Positions 1 to 6,281 are shown, numbered from the stretch's first letter. The stretch: DNA of 10,529 nt from Flavobacterium sp. (GCF_003525665.1 NZ_DQDX01000161.1:1-10529); one strand, 5' to 3'. Notes: a model not told the origin generated them from the sequence alone. A program made the numbers and translations.

Positions 1-1
1 G

Positions 2-76
2 TGGGCGATGAGGGGTTCGAACCCCCGACCCCCTCGGTGTAAACGAGGTGCTCTGAACCAGCTGAGCTAATCGCCC
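2..76 (-). tRNA. tRNA-Val (anticodon UAC), promoter-distal copy
   Basis: Decodes valine codons of the GUA family. On the minus strand the 75-nt sequence folds as a complete cloverleaf: acceptor stem GGGCGAT/ATCGCCC, D-arm with AGCTCAGCTGGTT, anticodon stem CCTCG/CGAGG closing the loop TTTACAC (anticodon TAC), and T-arm with GGTTCGAACCCC. The discriminator base is A. Position 1 reads C on the minus strand, consistent with a genomically encoded CCA tail that runs off the window. It is identical over 76 nt to the copy at 119-193, and both are probably cut from one transcript. More copies could lie beyond the window edge. Confidence 0.97.
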
Positions 77-115
77 GATAATGGTATTAATTATCAGTAT
101 GTGTTTTGATAAAAG

Positions 116-193
116 TGGTGGGCGATGAGGGGTTCGAACCCCCGACCCCCTCGGTGTAAACGAGGTGCTCTGAACCAGCTGAGCTAATCGCCC
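116..193 (-). tRNA. tRNA-Val (anticodon UAC), promoter-proximal copy, with encoded CCA
   Basis: Same 75-nt cloverleaf as its neighbour (mature body 119-193), with anticodon loop TTTACAC and anticodon TAC. The CCA tail is encoded at 116-118. It is the first gene of the tandem; a 39-nt AT-rich spacer (77-115) separates its CCA tail from the second copy. That spacer contains a weak 6-bp inverted repeat (77-82 with 90-95) that could help processing. The consensus promoter at 229-259 lies 36 nt upstream of the mature 5' end. Confidence 0.98.
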
Positions 194-228
194 TTTTATC
201 ATTAATGATTTTCTCATTAATCAGGGTG

Positions 229-259
229 CAAATATAGCGCTTATTTTTAATTCTGCAAA
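229..259 (-). promoter_or_regulatory. Bacteroidota-type primary promoter for the tandem tRNA-Val genes
   Basis: Read on the minus strand, TTTG (259-256) is followed by a 19-nt spacer and TATATTTG (236-229). This matches the Bacteroidota housekeeping promoter (-33 TTTG, -7 TAnnTTTG) at every defined position. Transcription would start a few bases past the -7 box, near 222-225, giving a leader of about 30 nt. An 8-bp inverted repeat (201-208 with 214-221, 5-nt loop) lies inside that leader. The -33 box sits only a few bases past the folC stop, so the tRNAs have their own promoter rather than depending on read-through. Confidence 0.82.
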
Positions 260-265
260 TATTTT

Positions 266-1486
266 TTATAAAACTTCTGCAACAACAAAAGTACTTCCGC
301 CTATGTAAATGAAGTCATTTGTATTGGAGTTTTTTATAGCATTTGCATAAGCATTTGAAACAGAATTATATACTTTGCCTTTAAGGTTGTGCTTTTTTGC
401 ATTTTCTTCTAAAATTTTTGCATTTAAACCGCGAGAAATATTTGGTTTGCAGAAGTAATATTTTGCTTTTTTTGGAAATAATGGTAGAATATCATTCAAA
501 TCTTTGTCATTTACTACTCCTAAAACGATATGTAATTCATCAAATTTCTCATTTTGAATTTGATTTAGTACAATTTTTAAACCATGTGAGTTATGAGCAG
601 TGTCGCAAATTACTTTTGGGCTAGCATTTAATTGTTGCCATCTGCCAAGTAAACCAGTGTTCTTTACAACATTCAAAAATCCATTTTTTATATTTTCTTC
701 TGAAATTTTAAATTTCTTCTGAGTTTGTATAACTTTAATTGTTTGTTGTACTGTTTTTTTATTGTGAACTTGATAATCTCCAAGCAGAGCAGATTTATAA
801 GTTTCAGTAATTAGATCAGAAGCGAAATATATATCGGAATTCGTTTCTTTTGTTTTTTCCAAAAATACCTTTTTAGTTTCTGAGGTAAATTCTCCAACGA
901 CAACTGGAATATTGTTTTTTATGATTCCTGCTTTTTCAAAAGCAATGCTTTCAAGAGTGTTTCCTAAAAATTGTGTGTGATCGAACCCTATATTTGTTAT
1001 AACAGAAACTAAAGGTGTAATAATATTTGTGGAATCTAATCTTCCGCCCATTCCAACTTCGATAATATTTATATCTGTTTTTTCTTTTACAAAATATTCG
1101 AATGCTAGTCCTACAGTCATTTCGAAAAAACTTAAATCATTGGCTTCAAAAAACGATTTGTTATTCGCTACAAATTCACAAACAAACTCTTCTGATATTT
1201 CTTCGTTGTTGATTTTAATTCGCTCTCTAAAGTCTTTTAAATGTGGCGAGGTGTAAAGTCCAACCTTGTATCCAGCTTCTTGAAAAACGGATGCTAGCAG
1301 ATGTGAGGTCGATCCTTTTCCGTTTGTTCCTGCAATATGAATGCATTTTAACTTTTTTTCAGGATGATTTAAATGCTCGGCGAGTAAAAGTGTGTTGGTT
1401 AAATCTTTTTTGTAAGCAGTCGCTCCTTGCAATTGATACATCGGTAACTGATTAAAAAGCCAATTAGTTGTTTCTTGATAGTTCAT
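266..1486 (-). CDS. folC: Bifunctional folylpolyglutamate synthase / dihydrofolate synthase
   Basis: Cytosolic Mur-ligase-family enzyme that adds glutamate to dihydropteroate and to reduced folates in an ATP-dependent amide-forming reaction. The 406-residue length is typical. Visible motifs are the P-loop GTNGKGS (53-59), the FolC signature LYTSPHL (78-84), the central-domain motif EVGMGGRLDSTN (143-154), FDHTQFLG (168-175) with FEKAGI following, GRWQ (281-284) and the C-terminal-domain motif DTAHN (295-299). No key residue looks missing. The ATG at 1486 starts a normal N-terminus (MNYQETTNWLFNQLP). The gene diverges from exbB across 127 nt and is followed by the tRNA-Val pair. There is no strong intrinsic terminator after it; only a weak AT-rich hairpin at 201-221 lies downstream. 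The function is secure from the motifs. Confidence 0.97.
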   Translation of the reverse strand: MNYQETTNWLFNQLPMYQLQGATAYKKDLTNTLLLAEHLNHPEKKLKCIHIAGTNGKGSTSHLLASVFQEAGYKVGLYTSPHLKDFRERIKINNEEISEEFVCEFVANNKSFFEANDLSFFEMTVGLAFEYFVKEKTDINIIEVGMGGRLDSTNIITPLVSVITNIGFDHTQFLGNTLESIAFEKAGIIKNNIPVVVGEFTSETKKVFLEKTKETNSDIYFASDLITETYKSALLGDYQVHNKKTVQQTIKVIQTQKKFKISEENIKNGFLNVVKNTGLLGRWQQLNASPKVICDTAHNSHGLKIVLNQIQNEKFDELHIVLGVVNDKDLNDILPLFPKKAKYYFCKPNISRGLNAKILEENAKKHNLKGKVYNSVSNAYANAIKNSNTNDFIYIGGSTFVVAEVL

Positions 1487-1544
1487 TACTTTTTTAATAA
1501 AAAAATCCTAAAACAAAATAATATCTCAATTTTGTAGTTTAATA

Positions 1545-1576
1545 TTGTATTAGAATTTATCTTTAGTGCAAATTTG
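1545..1576 (+). promoter_or_regulatory. Candidate promoter of exbB-exbD (weak match)
   Basis: A TTG at 1545-1547, a 21-nt spacer and CAAATTTG (1569-1576) resemble TTTG-N-TAnnTTTG with one mismatch in the -7 box. The box ends 38 nt before the exbB ATG, close to the distance seen for the two strong promoters in this window. An alternative is TTTG at 1531-1534 with TATCTTTA at 1558-1565, spacer 23. CAAATTTG is its own reverse complement, so the same box could also serve folC (see findings). The call rests on pattern only. Confidence 0.3.
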
Positions 1577-1613
1577 AGATTATTTCTTTAACTAATACAA
1601 AAATACAATTTAT

Positions 1614-2324
1614 ATGATTAACTTTTTTCTTCAAGTTCAAAACGATACACTCGCTCAAGCTGCAGGAGCTGTTATAGAAGGTACGGTAGCTACAAAGGAA
1701 ATTTCGGTTTTAGAGTTTATTTTAAAAGGAGGTTTTTTTCTTATTCCAATTGCAATTTTACTTTTTTATACTTTTTATATAATCATTGAACGTTACCTAT
1801 ATATCAGTAAACGAGCCGTTATCGATCCTAATTTAATTCGTGACATTCGCGATAATTTGAATGCTGGAAATATTGACATGGCCGTCTCTACAGCCGAAAG
1901 AAATTCTACAGCTTCAGGATATGTTTTACGTGAAGGAATCCTAACAATAGGAAGACCAATTGCAGAAATTGAATCGAATATGGAACGTGCAGCCAACATT
2001 GAAGTTGGTGAAATGGAAAAGAAACTTGGTCAATTAGGACTAATCGCTGGTATTGCTCCAACTTTAGGTTTCATCGGAACCATTTCTGGAGTTATCAAAA
2101 TTTTCTACAGCATTTCGCAAACCGAAGACATCAGTATTGGTAATATCTCTGGAGGTTTGTATGAAAAAATGATTAGTTCTGGTGCCGGATTAGTAGTTGG
2201 TATTATCGCCTACGCAGCTTACCACTTATTCAACGGAAGAATCGACAGTTTTGCGTTAGGTATCCAAAAACAAGTTTTAGATTTTGTTAATATAATTCAA
2301 CGCCCAAATGGTAAAACGAAATAA
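1614..2324 (+). CDS. exbB: MotA/TolQ/ExbB-family proton channel protein
   Basis: Inner-membrane subunit that, with ExbD, turns the proton gradient into mechanical work on a TonB-type transducer for outer-membrane transport. The 236-residue protein has three predicted membrane segments: about 37-60 (rich in Ile, Leu and Phe, ending in IIIERY), 139-163 and 185-206. The second holds the family motif GIAPTLGFIGTISG (146-159), and the third continues with SSGAGLVVGIIAYAAYHLF. The cytoplasmic domain between segments 1 and 2 has the usual family layout. The start at 1614 follows an A-rich stretch without Shine-Dalgarno sequence, normal for Bacteroidota. Its last 17 nt overlap exbD, suggesting coupled translation. 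A TolQ role in envelope maintenance cannot be excluded from sequence alone. Confidence 0.93.
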   Translation: MINFFLQVQNDTLAQAAGAVIEGTVATKEISVLEFILKGGFFLIPIAILLFYTFYIIIERYLYISKRAVIDPNLIRDIRDNLNAGNIDMAVSTAERNSTASGYVLREGILTIGRPIAEIESNMERAANIEVGEMEKKLGQLGLIAGIAPTLGFIGTISGVIKIFYSISQTEDISIGNISGGLYEKMISSGAGLVVGIIAYAAYHLFNGRIDSFALGIQKQVLDFVNIIQRPNGKTK

Positions 2325-2703
2325 AAGATTTCACGCAGAAGTAGCAACTTCGTCTTTGAGTGACATTATGTTCTTCTTGCTTTTGTTTTTCTTGATTATA
2401 TCAACATTAGCCAATCCGAACGTTATAAAAATGACACTTCCAAAGTCAAAAACTAGCGAAAAAACCAACAAACAGCTCATTAGTTTGTCGGTTACCGAAG
2501 ACAAGCGATTTTATCTTGACAAACAAGAAGTAGCTTTCGATCAATTAGAATCAACTTTGTTAGCTCAAATGGGCGATGCTAAAGACCAAACGGTAGTAAT
2601 CCGAATTCCATTCAACCTACAAGTGCAAGATTTAGTAGATGTGCTGCAAATAGGAGTAAAGAACAAATTAAAGTTCGTAATAGCAACAAGCAATTCTAAA
2701 TAG
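2308..2703 (+). CDS. exbD: ExbD/TolR-family biopolymer transport protein
   Basis: Partner of ExbB in the proton-driven inner-membrane motor. At 131 residues it is near the usual size. A short basic cytoplasmic N-terminus (MVKRNKRFHAE) leads into one membrane helix, about 17-35. The helix contains the conserved proton-carrying Asp (D19) in the context SSLSDIMFFLLLFFLIIS. A periplasmic domain of about 95 residues follows, with the typical strands ISLSVTEDKRFYLDKQEV and VVIRIP. The gene starts inside the end of exbB (17-nt overlap, +1 frame) and ends 79 nt before the two-way terminator at 2782-2820. No TonB gene follows on this strand; the nearest transducer is convergent at 2864-3808. Confidence 0.93.
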   Translation: MVKRNKRFHAEVATSSLSDIMFFLLLFFLIISTLANPNVIKMTLPKSKTSEKTNKQLISLSVTEDKRFYLDKQEVAFDQLESTLLAQMGDAKDQTVVIRIPFNLQVQDLVDVLQIGVKNKLKFVIATSNSK

Positions 2704-2725
2704 ATTTTAAAAATAAGGAGCGAAT

Positions 2726-2746
2726 TCCCGAAGCGTCGGGATCGGG
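2726..2746. repeat. Small GC-rich palindrome TCCCGA-AGCG-TCGGGA with extra TCGGG
   Basis: A 6-bp inverted repeat (2726-2731 with 2736-2741) encloses AGCG, and a second TCGGG follows at 2742-2746. The same TCCCGA/TCGGGA core forms the GC part of the terminator at 2782-2820, so alternative pairings between the two are possible. It stands out against AT-rich surroundings. It may be a small interspersed palindrome or a decayed second terminator; I cannot tell which. Confidence 0.55.
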
Positions 2747-2781
2747 CATTATCAGTAATCCATTTTCCTGCTTTCCGTTAC

Positions 2782-2820
2782 AATAAAAAATGTCCCGAAA
2801 CAATCGGGACATTTTTTATT
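2782..2820. terminator. Bidirectional intrinsic terminator between exbD and the tonB-like gene
   Basis: A perfect 17-bp inverted repeat (2782-2798 with 2804-2820) surrounds the 5-nt loop AACAA. The inner stem is TGTCCCGA/TCGGGACA. It is flanked by A6 on the left and T6 on the right, so either strand gives a hairpin followed by a U-tract. It sits between two convergent genes, 79 nt after the exbD stop and 44 nt beyond the tonB-like stop, as expected for a shared terminator. Confidence 0.93.
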
Positions 2821-2863
2821 TTCTCTGCAATCAGGGCTAGATAATTTATGTATTGAATTTTTG

Positions 2864-3808
2864 TTAATCCTTCAAACTAAAATTATATCGAATAGTTCCC
2901 ACTTGTTTTTCAGTTCCATTTGGGCTTGCACTCCATTTTGTATTCATTGCAGCAATTCTCGCTTGACTAGCTAAACATGCAGCAGAATTGGTTGTTCCTC
3001 TAGCTCCAGGACTTGCACTAATTACATTTCCGTTTTTATCAACCGTAATTTGTACCACAACAACGCCTTCTTCATTACAATTATAGACTGGTTTTGGTTT
3101 GTTCAACGCACTTCTTCCAGTTAATGCATATCCGCTTCCGTTGCCAAGTCCATTACCGCTGCCGTTTCCTCCGCCACTTCCAGAACCTGTTCCTGCTCCA
3201 GTTCCTGTGCCATTACCAGTTCCGTTTCCGCCACCAGTTCCGCCACCAGAACCACCAGTTCCAGAATATCCAGTAGAATTTATATCTCCGTTAGCTCTAC
3301 CTTGATTTCCCGAAGTTCCGCTATTTCCATCACCGCCTTTTTTGTTTCCTTTTAAAATGTTATCCAAAGCAGAATCTACTTTTTTAATCGGTTTTTTTAC
3401 TTCAACAGGTTTAGTAACCTCAGGTTTTAAAACAGGTTTCGGGTTTTTTACAGGCTCTTTTTTAGCAATAACAACATCCGTTTTATCAGCATCAGCTTCT
3501 TCTGTAATTATATTTTCTTCAGGAGTTTCTGCTGCGGCAGTTTGTTTTACAACATCTTTTACGTCTAACTCTTTACTTTGATAATCTGCACCCGAACCAA
3601 AATCGGTGTCACCAAAATTTACAGTAACTCCGCCACCGCCACCGCCACCAGCCATTGCTAGCAAATCGGCATCGGATGGAGGCCAAAAACGAATAAAAAA
3701 TAAAATCAAAAGTAAAACGCCGTAAATAATAGTAGCTGCCACAAACGACTTTCTTTTATCGGCTGCAGTAGAATCTAAACTATTATCCATGTTTTTTAAA
3801 TCTTTCAT
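2864..3808 (-). CDS. TonB-like energy transducer with Gly-rich linker
   Basis: Likely inner-membrane protein that spans the periplasm and carries energy from ExbB/ExbD to outer-membrane TonB-dependent transporters. The 314 residues show a short charged cytoplasmic N-terminus, one membrane helix at about 22-42 (VAATIIYGVLLLILFFIRFW), a run of seven glycines (54-60), an acidic segment (80-110), a Lys/Pro segment (116-143) and a long Gly/Asn/Thr/Ser linker (about 154-226). The C-terminal domain (about 238-314) resembles TonB_C: NEEGVVVVQITVDKNGNVI, then a terminal KQVGTIRYNF strand. Classical TonB has a Pro/Glu/Lys linker, so the Gly-rich one is notable. The ATG at 3808 gives MKDLKNMDNS; M7 (3790) is an alternative start. 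The gene lies 56 nt after the dehydrogenase on the same strand with no promoter seen between, so co-transcription is possible. Confidence 0.85.
   Translation of the reverse strand: MKDLKNMDNSLDSTAADKRKSFVAATIIYGVLLLILFFIRFWPPSDADLLAMAGGGGGGGVTVNFGDTDFGSGADYQSKELDVKDVVKQTAAAETPEENIITEEADADKTDVVIAKKEPVKNPKPVLKPEVTKPVEVKKPIKKVDSALDNILKGNKKGGDGNSGTSGNQGRANGDINSTGYSGTGGSGGGTGGGNGTGNGTGTGAGTGSGSGGGNGSGNGLGNGSGYALTGRSALNKPKPVYNCNEEGVVVVQITVDKNGNVISASPGARGTTNSAACLASQARIAAMNTKWSASPNGTEKQVGTIRYNFSLKD
3131..3274 (-). repeat. Degenerate short-period repeat coding for the Gly-rich linker
   Basis: Residues 179-226 of the TonB-like protein are almost entirely Gly alternating with Asn, Thr, Ser or Ala. At the DNA level this is an imperfect tandem of 6-nt and 9-nt units (on the plus strand, variants of CCAGTTCC and CCGTTTCCGCCA). 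Such tracts can gain or lose units by slippage, usually in frame here because the units are multiples of three. The copies are too diverged to call a clean microsatellite. Confidence 0.7.
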
Positions 3809-3864
3809 ATCATTTCTATTTGCTTTTTAACGCTGAAATATACTAAAAATTGTAGTAGCAATAG

Positions 3865-5091
3865 TTATACCAATTGTTTTAATGCAATTTCAAATGCTGT
3901 TGCGCTGATATTTTTCTTGTCAGAATTTAAATCGTGTGCTCTTTCAATCGCTTTTTTAATGATTTCAGATGTGTCGTAGAAAATAGCTTCGTCTGTCATT
4001 TGAACTTTTTGCTCCATGAAATAAGCAAAAACTCGTGCCATTCCACAATTGGAAATAAAATCTGGAATCAAACTCACTTTACTATCAGTTTCTTCCATAA
4101 TTGGTCCGAAGAAAATTTCTTTATCTGCAAACGGAACATTCGCGCCACAAGAAATCACTTCCAATCCAGATGCAATTAAATTATCCAATTGATCTTTAGT
4201 AACCAATCTTGATGCAGCACAAGGCGTAAAAATTTCAGCACCAATTGTCCAAATCTTTTTATTGATTTCGTCAAAAGGTATCATGTTTTCAGCCACTAAT
4301 TTATTTCCGTCTTTGTTCAAAAATAATCTTCTGATTTCTTCAAATGAGAATCCGTTTTCATTGATAATTCCGCCATCACGATCGATAATTCCAATTACTT
4401 TCACACCCATTTCTGCAAGATAAAAAGCAGCTGCTGAACCCACATTTCCAAATCCTTGAACGATGGCTTTTTTACCGTGAAAATCTCCGCCATACGTATT
4501 GTAATAATGACGAACCGCTTCGGCAACGCCATAACCAGTAATCATATCGGCAACAGTATATTTTCTTAAAACGTCTGGAGAGAATTTTGTGTTTTCAATC
4601 ACTTTAACAACACCTTGACGTAATTGTCCAATTCTGTTGATTTTATCGGCTTCTGTTGGTTTGAAATGTCCGTTAAAAACACCTTCTTGCGGATGCCAAA
4701 CACCACATTCTTCTGTAAACGGAATCACTTCATGAATTTCATCTACATTTAAATCGCCACCAGTTCCATAATAACTTTTCAATAACGGAGAAACGGCTTT
4801 ATACCAACGTTGTAAAACGCCTTTTTTTCTTGGATCGTTCGGGTCGAAATTGATTCCCGATTTTGCTCCACCAATTGCTGGTCCAGAAACTGAGAATTTT
4901 ACTTCCATCGTTTTTGCTAACGACAAAACTTCGTTCATGTCCAATCCTTTTCTCATTCGAGTACCACCGCCAGCAGCGCCACCACGAAGTGAGTTTATAA
5001 CTGTCCAACCTTCAGCTTCGGTTTCGGTATCTTTCCAGTTAAAAATTATTTCAGGTTCTTTGTTTTCAAATTTTTTAAGTAGGTCTTTCAT
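3865..5091 (-). CDS. Glu/Leu/Phe/Val dehydrogenase family protein, probably NAD-linked
   Basis: Cytosolic oxidative deaminase that interconverts an L-amino acid and its 2-oxo acid with ammonia and a nicotinamide cofactor. The N-terminal substrate domain shows K65 in MEVKFSVSG and the catalytic-lysine motif GGAKSGI (74-80, K77). GTGGDLNVDE (109-118) supplies the likely catalytic Asp, D113. The Rossmann domain has GFGNVG (213-218) and an acidic residue after the second strand (IIDRDG, D237), which favours NAD over NADP. IFTPCAAS (287-294), SCGANVPF (314-321) and IPDFISNCG (342-350) match the family. GGAKSGI is nearer to the glutamate-enzyme GGAKGGI than to the leucine-enzyme GGGKAVI, so glutamate is the more likely substrate, but I leave specificity open. 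The length of 408 is between leucine (about 365) and glutamate (about 420-450) enzymes. It lies 77 nt downstream of anmK. Confidence 0.92.
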   Translation of the reverse strand: MKDLLKKFENKEPEIIFNWKDTETEAEGWTVINSLRGGAAGGGTRMRKGLDMNEVLSLAKTMEVKFSVSGPAIGGAKSGINFDPNDPRKKGVLQRWYKAVSPLLKSYYGTGGDLNVDEIHEVIPFTEECGVWHPQEGVFNGHFKPTEADKINRIGQLRQGVVKVIENTKFSPDVLRKYTVADMITGYGVAEAVRHYYNTYGGDFHGKKAIVQGFGNVGSAAAFYLAEMGVKVIGIIDRDGGIINENGFSFEEIRRLFLNKDGNKLVAENMIPFDEINKKIWTIGAEIFTPCAASRLVTKDQLDNLIASGLEVISCGANVPFADKEIFFGPIMEETDSKVSLIPDFISNCGMARVFAYFMEQKVQMTDEAIFYDTSEIIKKAIERAHDLNSDKKNISATAFEIALKQLV

Positions 5092-5120
5092 TTTTTTGTT
5101 TGTGTAGTCTGTTTGTTGTG

Positions 5121-5128
5121 CAAATATA
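5121..5128 (-). promoter_or_regulatory. Candidate -7 box upstream of the dehydrogenase
   Basis: Read on the minus strand this is TATATTTG, a full match to TAnnTTTG, 29 nt upstream of the ATG at 5091. That is a suitable distance for a short leader. No TTTG is present at the expected distance further upstream, so only half of the promoter is visible. If real, it would let the dehydrogenase be expressed independently of anmK. Confidence 0.4.
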
Positions 5129-5168
5129 TGTTTTAAAAATATTTGTTTTTTGTTAATGTGATAATGTT

Positions 5169-6230
5169 TTAATAAATGTTGCCTGAAGAATGATCCATTT
5201 TTGCTCCAGTAACACTACTCAAAACATTAATTTCATTTCGTAATTTCAAAACGCCTAAAAGCGCAAAAATCAACGCTTCTTTAAATTCTAAAGTTTTATT
5301 ATCAGGAATTATGATTTCGATATTTGGTAAGTGAAATTGCATTCGTTCAATTAAAAAATCATTGTATGCGCCACCGCCAGTTATCAGAATTTTGCCAGAT
5401 TTTATTGGTAGGGCAATCGAAGTTTGATAAGCAATATGTTCTGTAAACGTATGCATTTTGTCATCAATTGAAATAGAATAGTTTTCTATTAAAGGCAAAA
5501 CAATTTCTTTTACAAATTCAAATCCAAGTGATTTTGGAAATGCTTTTTTGTAATAATCCAAAGCATTTAATTCGTTTAGTAACTCCAAATTTACTTTTCC
5601 AGAACTAGAAATTTTCCCTTTATCATCATAATCCAGTCCTAATTTATTGGCGTAAAAATTCAAAACGGTGTTTACCGGAGAAATATCAAAAGCAATTCGT
5701 TTGTTATTTGATTCAAATGAAACATTAGAAAATCCACCCAAATTCAAGCAATAATCATATTCAGAAAATAAAATTCGATCTCCAATTGGTACCAAAGGCG
5801 CGCCTTGACCACCAAGTCGTACATCTTGAACTCTAAAATCGCAAACTACTTTTTGATTAATAATTTTAGCAATTTTAGGAAGATTTCCAATTTGTAAAGT
5901 AAATCCGTTTTGTGGTTGATGTAAAATGGTATGTCCGTGCGAACAAACGGCGTCAAGATTAGAAATTTTGTACTTGGCTATAAATGAATTAATTACATTT
6001 CCTAAATAATCAGTATAATCTTCGTTTAGTTTTGTTAATTCTTCTGATGAAAAACCAACCGCCACTTTCAATTTGTTTAACCAATCATTTGAATACGAAA
6101 CAGTTTCAGATTCAAGGATTTCATACGACCATTTTTCGTTTTTTATTGTGAAATTAATGCGTGCCAAGTCAATTCCATCAAGTGATGTGCCGCTCATTAC
6201 TCCAATAACAGTGTAGGTTTCTTTAAACAT
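5169..6230 (-). CDS. anmK: Anhydro-N-acetylmuramic acid kinase
   Basis: Cytosolic sugar kinase of peptidoglycan recycling: it opens the 1,6-anhydro ring of anhydro-MurNAc and phosphorylates it to MurNAc-6-phosphate using ATP. The 353-residue length fits the family. Motifs are GVMSGTSLDGID (10-21) for ATP binding, CSHGHTILHQP (96-106), GFTLQIGN (109-116), and the catalytic-region motif DFRVQDVRLGGQGAPLVP (131-148). In that last motif, one of the two Asp residues, D131 or D136, is the expected base. LNLGGFSNVSF (162-172), a glycine-rich ITGGGAYND (283-291) and EFKEALIFALLG (315-326) follow. No murQ etherase is visible next to it, so the next step is encoded elsewhere or is done differently. It diverges from the acyl-CoA dehydrogenase gene across 86 nt and precedes the dehydrogenase on its own strand. 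Confidence 0.95.
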   Translation of the reverse strand: MFKETYTVIGVMSGTSLDGIDLARINFTIKNEKWSYEILESETVSYSNDWLNKLKVAVGFSSEELTKLNEDYTDYLGNVINSFIAKYKISNLDAVCSHGHTILHQPQNGFTLQIGNLPKIAKIINQKVVCDFRVQDVRLGGQGAPLVPIGDRILFSEYDYCLNLGGFSNVSFESNNKRIAFDISPVNTVLNFYANKLGLDYDDKGKISSSGKVNLELLNELNALDYYKKAFPKSLGFEFVKEIVLPLIENYSISIDDKMHTFTEHIAYQTSIALPIKSGKILITGGGAYNDFLIERMQFHLPNIEIIIPDNKTLEFKEALIFALLGVLKLRNEINVLSSVTGAKMDHSSGNIY

Positions 6231-6250
6231 TGGCTAAAATTACGAAATCG

Positions 6251-6281
6251 TTTGAAATTTAATATTTAATAATTACTTTTG
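6251..6281 (+). promoter_or_regulatory. Bacteroidota-type primary promoter of the acyl-CoA dehydrogenase gene
   Basis: TTTG (6251-6254), a 19-nt spacer and TACTTTTG (6274-6281) match the Bacteroidota -33/-7 consensus at every defined position. Transcription would start near 6286-6288, leaving a leader of about 30 nt before the ATG at 6317. Spacer length and distance to the gene are the same as for the tRNA-Val promoter at 229-259. On the other strand a lone TATTTTTG (6317-6310) could be a -7 box for anmK, but it has no -33 partner. Confidence 0.82.

Noticed and set aside
1..193. Direct repeat of 76 nt considered as an attachment-site duplication from an integrated element
   Set aside because: Each copy is a complete tRNA gene, the gap between them is only 41 nt, and there is no integrase or foreign DNA between.
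397..1455. Plus-strand open frames of 70-75 residues inside folC
   Set aside because: They lie wholly opposite a clear folC with all motifs and show no family features or start context.
3131..3274. Repeat tract considered as a CRISPR-like array
   Set aside because: Units are 6-9 nt, contiguous, degenerate and in frame with a protein; no spacers.
3094..3305. Two plus-strand Pro-rich or His/Phe/Arg-rich open frames opposite the TonB-like gene
   Set aside because: They are mirror images of the Gly-rich repeat; the minus-strand frame has the domain structure, start and C-terminal fold.
4799..5107. Short open frames on both strands over the 5' part of the dehydrogenase
   Set aside because: They overlap conserved coding sequence of the dehydrogenase and show no independent features.
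5129..5160. AT-rich AAATATTT palindrome between anmK and the dehydrogenase considered as a terminator
   Set aside because: It has no GC stem and would be too weak; read-through or a new promoter is more likely.
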